Shown one piece after another: positions 44,648-46,809 of a stretch of 46,809 nucleotides of DNA. The first letter of the stretch is position 1; every line of letters starts with the position of its first letter. The DNA lies in NCBI RefSeq assembly GCF_021129195.1, contig NZ_JAJOHW010000024.1:1-46809 (forward strand). The letters run 5' to 3'. Under the pieces are notes generated by a model that was not told the DNA's origin, did not search any database, and saw only the letters and a program-made list of their open reading frames with translations. This DNA is from Chromobacterium aquaticum. Lineage in GTDB: Bacteria; Pseudomonadota; Gammaproteobacteria; Burkholderiales; Chromobacteriaceae. The translations under genes were made by a program, and so were the position numbers.

Positions 44648-46809
44648 AATCAAAATCCAAAGCCGCCGCCGGAGGCCGCGCCAATGCGCTGCGCGCGTTT
44701 TTTGCCGAGGTGGCCTACCAACTGCCGCGCAGTCAGGAACTGCATGGGCTGCAGCGGGTGATGAGAGCGGTTTTTCTTTTGGCCGGCATCGTGATCTCCA
44801 TCGCGTTGCTGATTATTTCCGGCCTGGTGGTGCACGGTGTATTCAAGGATGAACTGGACGATATCGTCAAAAATTTTAGTCTGGTGAACAAAGCGCTGGA
44901 CAATGATATGGCCAACTACAATATCAATAACTTTTACTTGGCCGAAAAGTATCAGCAAGCCTGGGAAAAGCGCGAACACGCGCCGGCGCCCATGGTGCGG
45001 CAATTCCTCGCCAACAAGGGCTATCTGGAATTGCACCAGCACGGCGACCCTTTCCTGACCTTTGCCTTGGGCGATCCGACGGCCTTGAGCACAGACACCT
45101 TGAGCCATTATCTGGAACTGAGCCGGCAAGTGGCCAGACAACTGGCGCAAGAAACCTTCCAGTTCCAGATCATCGGCATCAACTACACCTTTCCGGCCAA
45201 AGGCGCTTATCTGCTGATTGATTTCAATCGCAAGATCGAACTGCCTCAAGCGGTGGGCGCGCCGGTCGCGCCCTTGCTTGCCCGCCTGACCCAGGGCCTG
45301 CCGGATTTCCAGTCCGAGCACATGGCAGCTTATATCCGCCAGCACCCCAAAAAACCGTGGATAGACATCTTCGTCGATCCGCTCATCGGGCGGCCGGCCA
45401 TCCGGCTGACCAAGGTGGTGCAGGCCCATGGCCGGCCGGTGATTTTTTGGGTGAAGAGCCTGGACATCAAGATCCTGCAACAATTAAGCCCCTACCTGGG
45501 CAAGTACTCGGCGGAGCTGTTCATCGACAATCGCGGCAAGCTCATTTACGGCTCGCTGGACGCGAGCCCGGCCATCGCCGCCTTTGCCCGCCAGGCGGCG
45601 CAAACGCAAAGCAAGGAAGCGGTCAGCGTCAGCTATCACGCCGGGAATATCTTCATCGTCGAGCACCTGCCGTTCCTGGGCTGGAGCCATGTGCAAGTGG
45701 TGTCCTGGAAAAGCTTCGCCCATAGCAGCTGGCGGCTGGCGGCCCTCACCGTGGCGCTGCTGGCGCTGGCCTTGCTGTTTCTGTGGCTGAGCCTGTGGCT
45801 GCTGGAACGCCAACTGATCGCGCCGGCTTTTTCCCGCTCCCAGCGCACCCTGGAGAGCGAGGACCTGAACCGCACCATGGTGCGCACCGCGCCGGCCGGC
45901 CTGGCCTTGTACGCCATCGAGGACGCCCGCATCATCCTGCAAAACCGCGTGATGGACGACTGGGAGCGCCAATCCAAGCATGGCGCCACCTTTCAGAGCC
46001 TGCTGCGGGCGCAGCCCATCTCGCCTGGCGAGTACGGCAACGATGCGCTGGACCGGCTGATCCAGTTGGAACTCGACGACGGCGCCACGCTGGACTTGCA
46101 TGTCCACGCGGTGCACAGCAAATACCTGGGCGTCGCCGTGCTGCTTTGCCATGTCGTCGACGTCACCGCGATCAAGACCACCGAGCGCAAGCTGGACGAA
46201 GCGCGCAAGAAGGCGGAAGAGGCCAACCGGGCCAAATCCCAGTTCCTGGCGGTGATGAGCCATGAAATCCGCACCCCGCTCAATGCGGTGCTGAGCAGCC
46301 TGGAACTGCTGGCGCGCTCTCCGCTGGCGGCGGCGCAGCGGCAAAGGCTGCGCGTGGCGGAAAACTCCTCGCAGGCGCTGCGCGAAATCGTCAACGACAT
46401 CCTGGACCTGTCCAAGGTGGAAGCCGGCCAGATGACGCTGGAGCGCATCCCCTTCAACCTGCGGACACTCAGCCAGGAGGTGGCGCAGGGCATGGCGCCG
46501 CTGGCGCAGGCCAAGGGCCTGGCCTTCACCGCGGTGATCGACGAGGACCTGGCGCCGGCCTATCTGGGCGATCCGGCGCGCATCCGCCAAATCATGTTCA
46601 ATCTGCTGAGCAATGCCATCAAATTCACCGATAGCGGCGAAGTCATCTTCGAAGTCTACCCCCAGCAAGAAGAAGCGGCGGATTCTCCCATCGTGATCGG
46701 CGTCATCGATAGCGGAATCGGCATCGCCGAAGAGGATCAGGGGAAAATATTCGCCGAATTCACCCAGGCCGATACCTCGATTTCACGGCGCTTCGGCGGC
46801 ACCGGCCTG
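44644..46809 (+). CDS. RcsC/BvgS-like sensor histidine kinase (3' end outside window)
   Basis: A membrane sensor kinase, at least 722 codons visible. One TM segment near residues 40-65 (AVFLLAGIVISIALLIISGLV) and a second near 362-385 (LTVALLALALLFLWLSLWLL) enclose a periplasmic domain of about 300 aa. A PAS-like segment and coiled linker follow. The HisKA box SHEIRTPLN contains His540 (numbered from the TTG), and the ATPase N-box NLLSNAIKF and DSGIGI follow. The juxtamembrane sequence resembles E. coli RcsC. TTG 44644 overlaps the regulator stop; ATG 44761 is an alternative start that would lose 39 residues. A C-terminal receiver or Hpt domain may lie beyond the window. Confidence 0.9.
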   Translation, partial: MKSKSKAAAGGRANALRAFFAEVAYQLPRSQELHGLQRVMRAVFLLAGIVISIALLIISGLVVHGVFKDELDDIVKNFSLVNKALDNDMANYNINNFYLAEKYQQAWEKREHAPAPMVRQFLANKGYLELHQHGDPFLTFALGDPTALSTDTLSHYLELSRQVARQLAQETFQFQIIGINYTFPAKGAYLLIDFNRKIELPQAVGAPVAPLLARLTQGLPDFQSEHMAAYIRQHPKKPWIDIFVDPLIGRPAIRLTKVVQAHGRPVIFWVKSLDIKILQQLSPYLGKYSAELFIDNRGKLIYGSLDASPAIAAFARQAAQTQSKEAVSVSYHAGNIFIVEHLPFLGWSHVQVVSWKSFAHSSWRLAALTVALLALALLFLWLSLWLLERQLIAPAFSRSQRTLESEDLNRTMVRTAPAGLALYAIEDARIILQNRVMDDWERQSKHGATFQSLLRAQPISPGEYGNDALDRLIQLELDDGATLDLHVHAVHSKYLGVAVLLCHVVDVTAIKTTERKLDEARKKAEEANRAKSQFLAVMSHEIRTPLNAVLSSLELLARSPLAAAQRQRLRVAENSSQALREIVNDILDLSKVEAGQMTLERIPFNLRTLSQEVAQGMAPLAQAKGLAFTAVIDEDLAPAYLGDPARIRQIMFNLLSNAIKFTDSGEVIFEVYPQQEEAADSPIVIGVIDSGIGIAEEDQGKIFAEFTQADTSISRRFGGTGL

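Overview
The window reads as a piece of the chromosome of a GC-rich Gram-negative bacterium. The gene repertoire and protein sequences (PssA, RppH, ParE, HemE, PriA, PBP4, SecB, GpsA, MetG, MltD) fit the Betaproteobacteria, order Neisseriales, most probably Chromobacterium or a close relative. That placement rests on recalled family resemblance, not on a search. Nearly all genes are intact and tightly packed, and most transcription units end in a recognisable intrinsic terminator.

Layout. 0.2-8.8 kb: pssA; rppH and parE; a divergent SDR/LysR pair; a split two-gene ChrA-type transporter followed by a periplasmic solute-binding protein; a PP-loop ATPase. 8.9-16.5 kb: hemE, then a 560-bp intergenic region with an AT-rich block and a row of DnaA-box-like 9-mers, then priA-dacB, grxC and secB-SH3 protein-gpsA. 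16.5-19.7 kb: an AT-richer accessory segment holding an opine-dehydrogenase-family gene and an EamA/DMT exporter in one apparent operon. 19.7-27.6 kb (mostly minus strand): a small hypothetical gene, tRNA-Ser(CGA), a GltP/DctA-type symporter, the run mrp-murI-barnase-barstar (a secreted RNase with its inhibitor), a CoA-disulfide-reductase-like flavoenzyme and the cystine symporter TcyP. 28.2-32.9 kb: an MdfA-type efflux pump, metG, a 61-aa protein with its own terminator and a membrane protein. 32.9-35.65 kb: a gene-poor, partly AT-rich stretch on the 3' side of the initiator tRNA-Met, with a MITE-like element, small or decayed ORFs and a possible minus-strand small RNA. 35.66-46.8 kb: ldhA, yaaA, dtd, a FUSC protein, mltD, gloB, a YafS-like methyltransferase, rnhA, a secreted hypothetical protein, and an RcsB/RcsC-like response regulator and sensor kinase pair. 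The kinase runs off the window end.

How the genes work together. Most are housekeeping: envelope phospholipid (pssA, gpsA), peptidoglycan turnover (murI, dacB, mltD), RNA and translation quality control (rppH, rnhA, dtd, metG, two tRNAs), replication and topology (parE, priA), export (secB) and thiol, metal or aldehyde chemistry (grxC, mrp, the flavoenzyme, gloB, tcyP). The most unusual points are the opine-dehydrogenase/DMT-exporter pair, which looks like a make-and-export module for an opine; the DnaA-box-rich region between hemE and priA; the barnase/barstar couple appended to murI with a convergent promoter beside it; the Rcs-like phosphorelay; and the MITE-bearing island next to tRNA-fMet.
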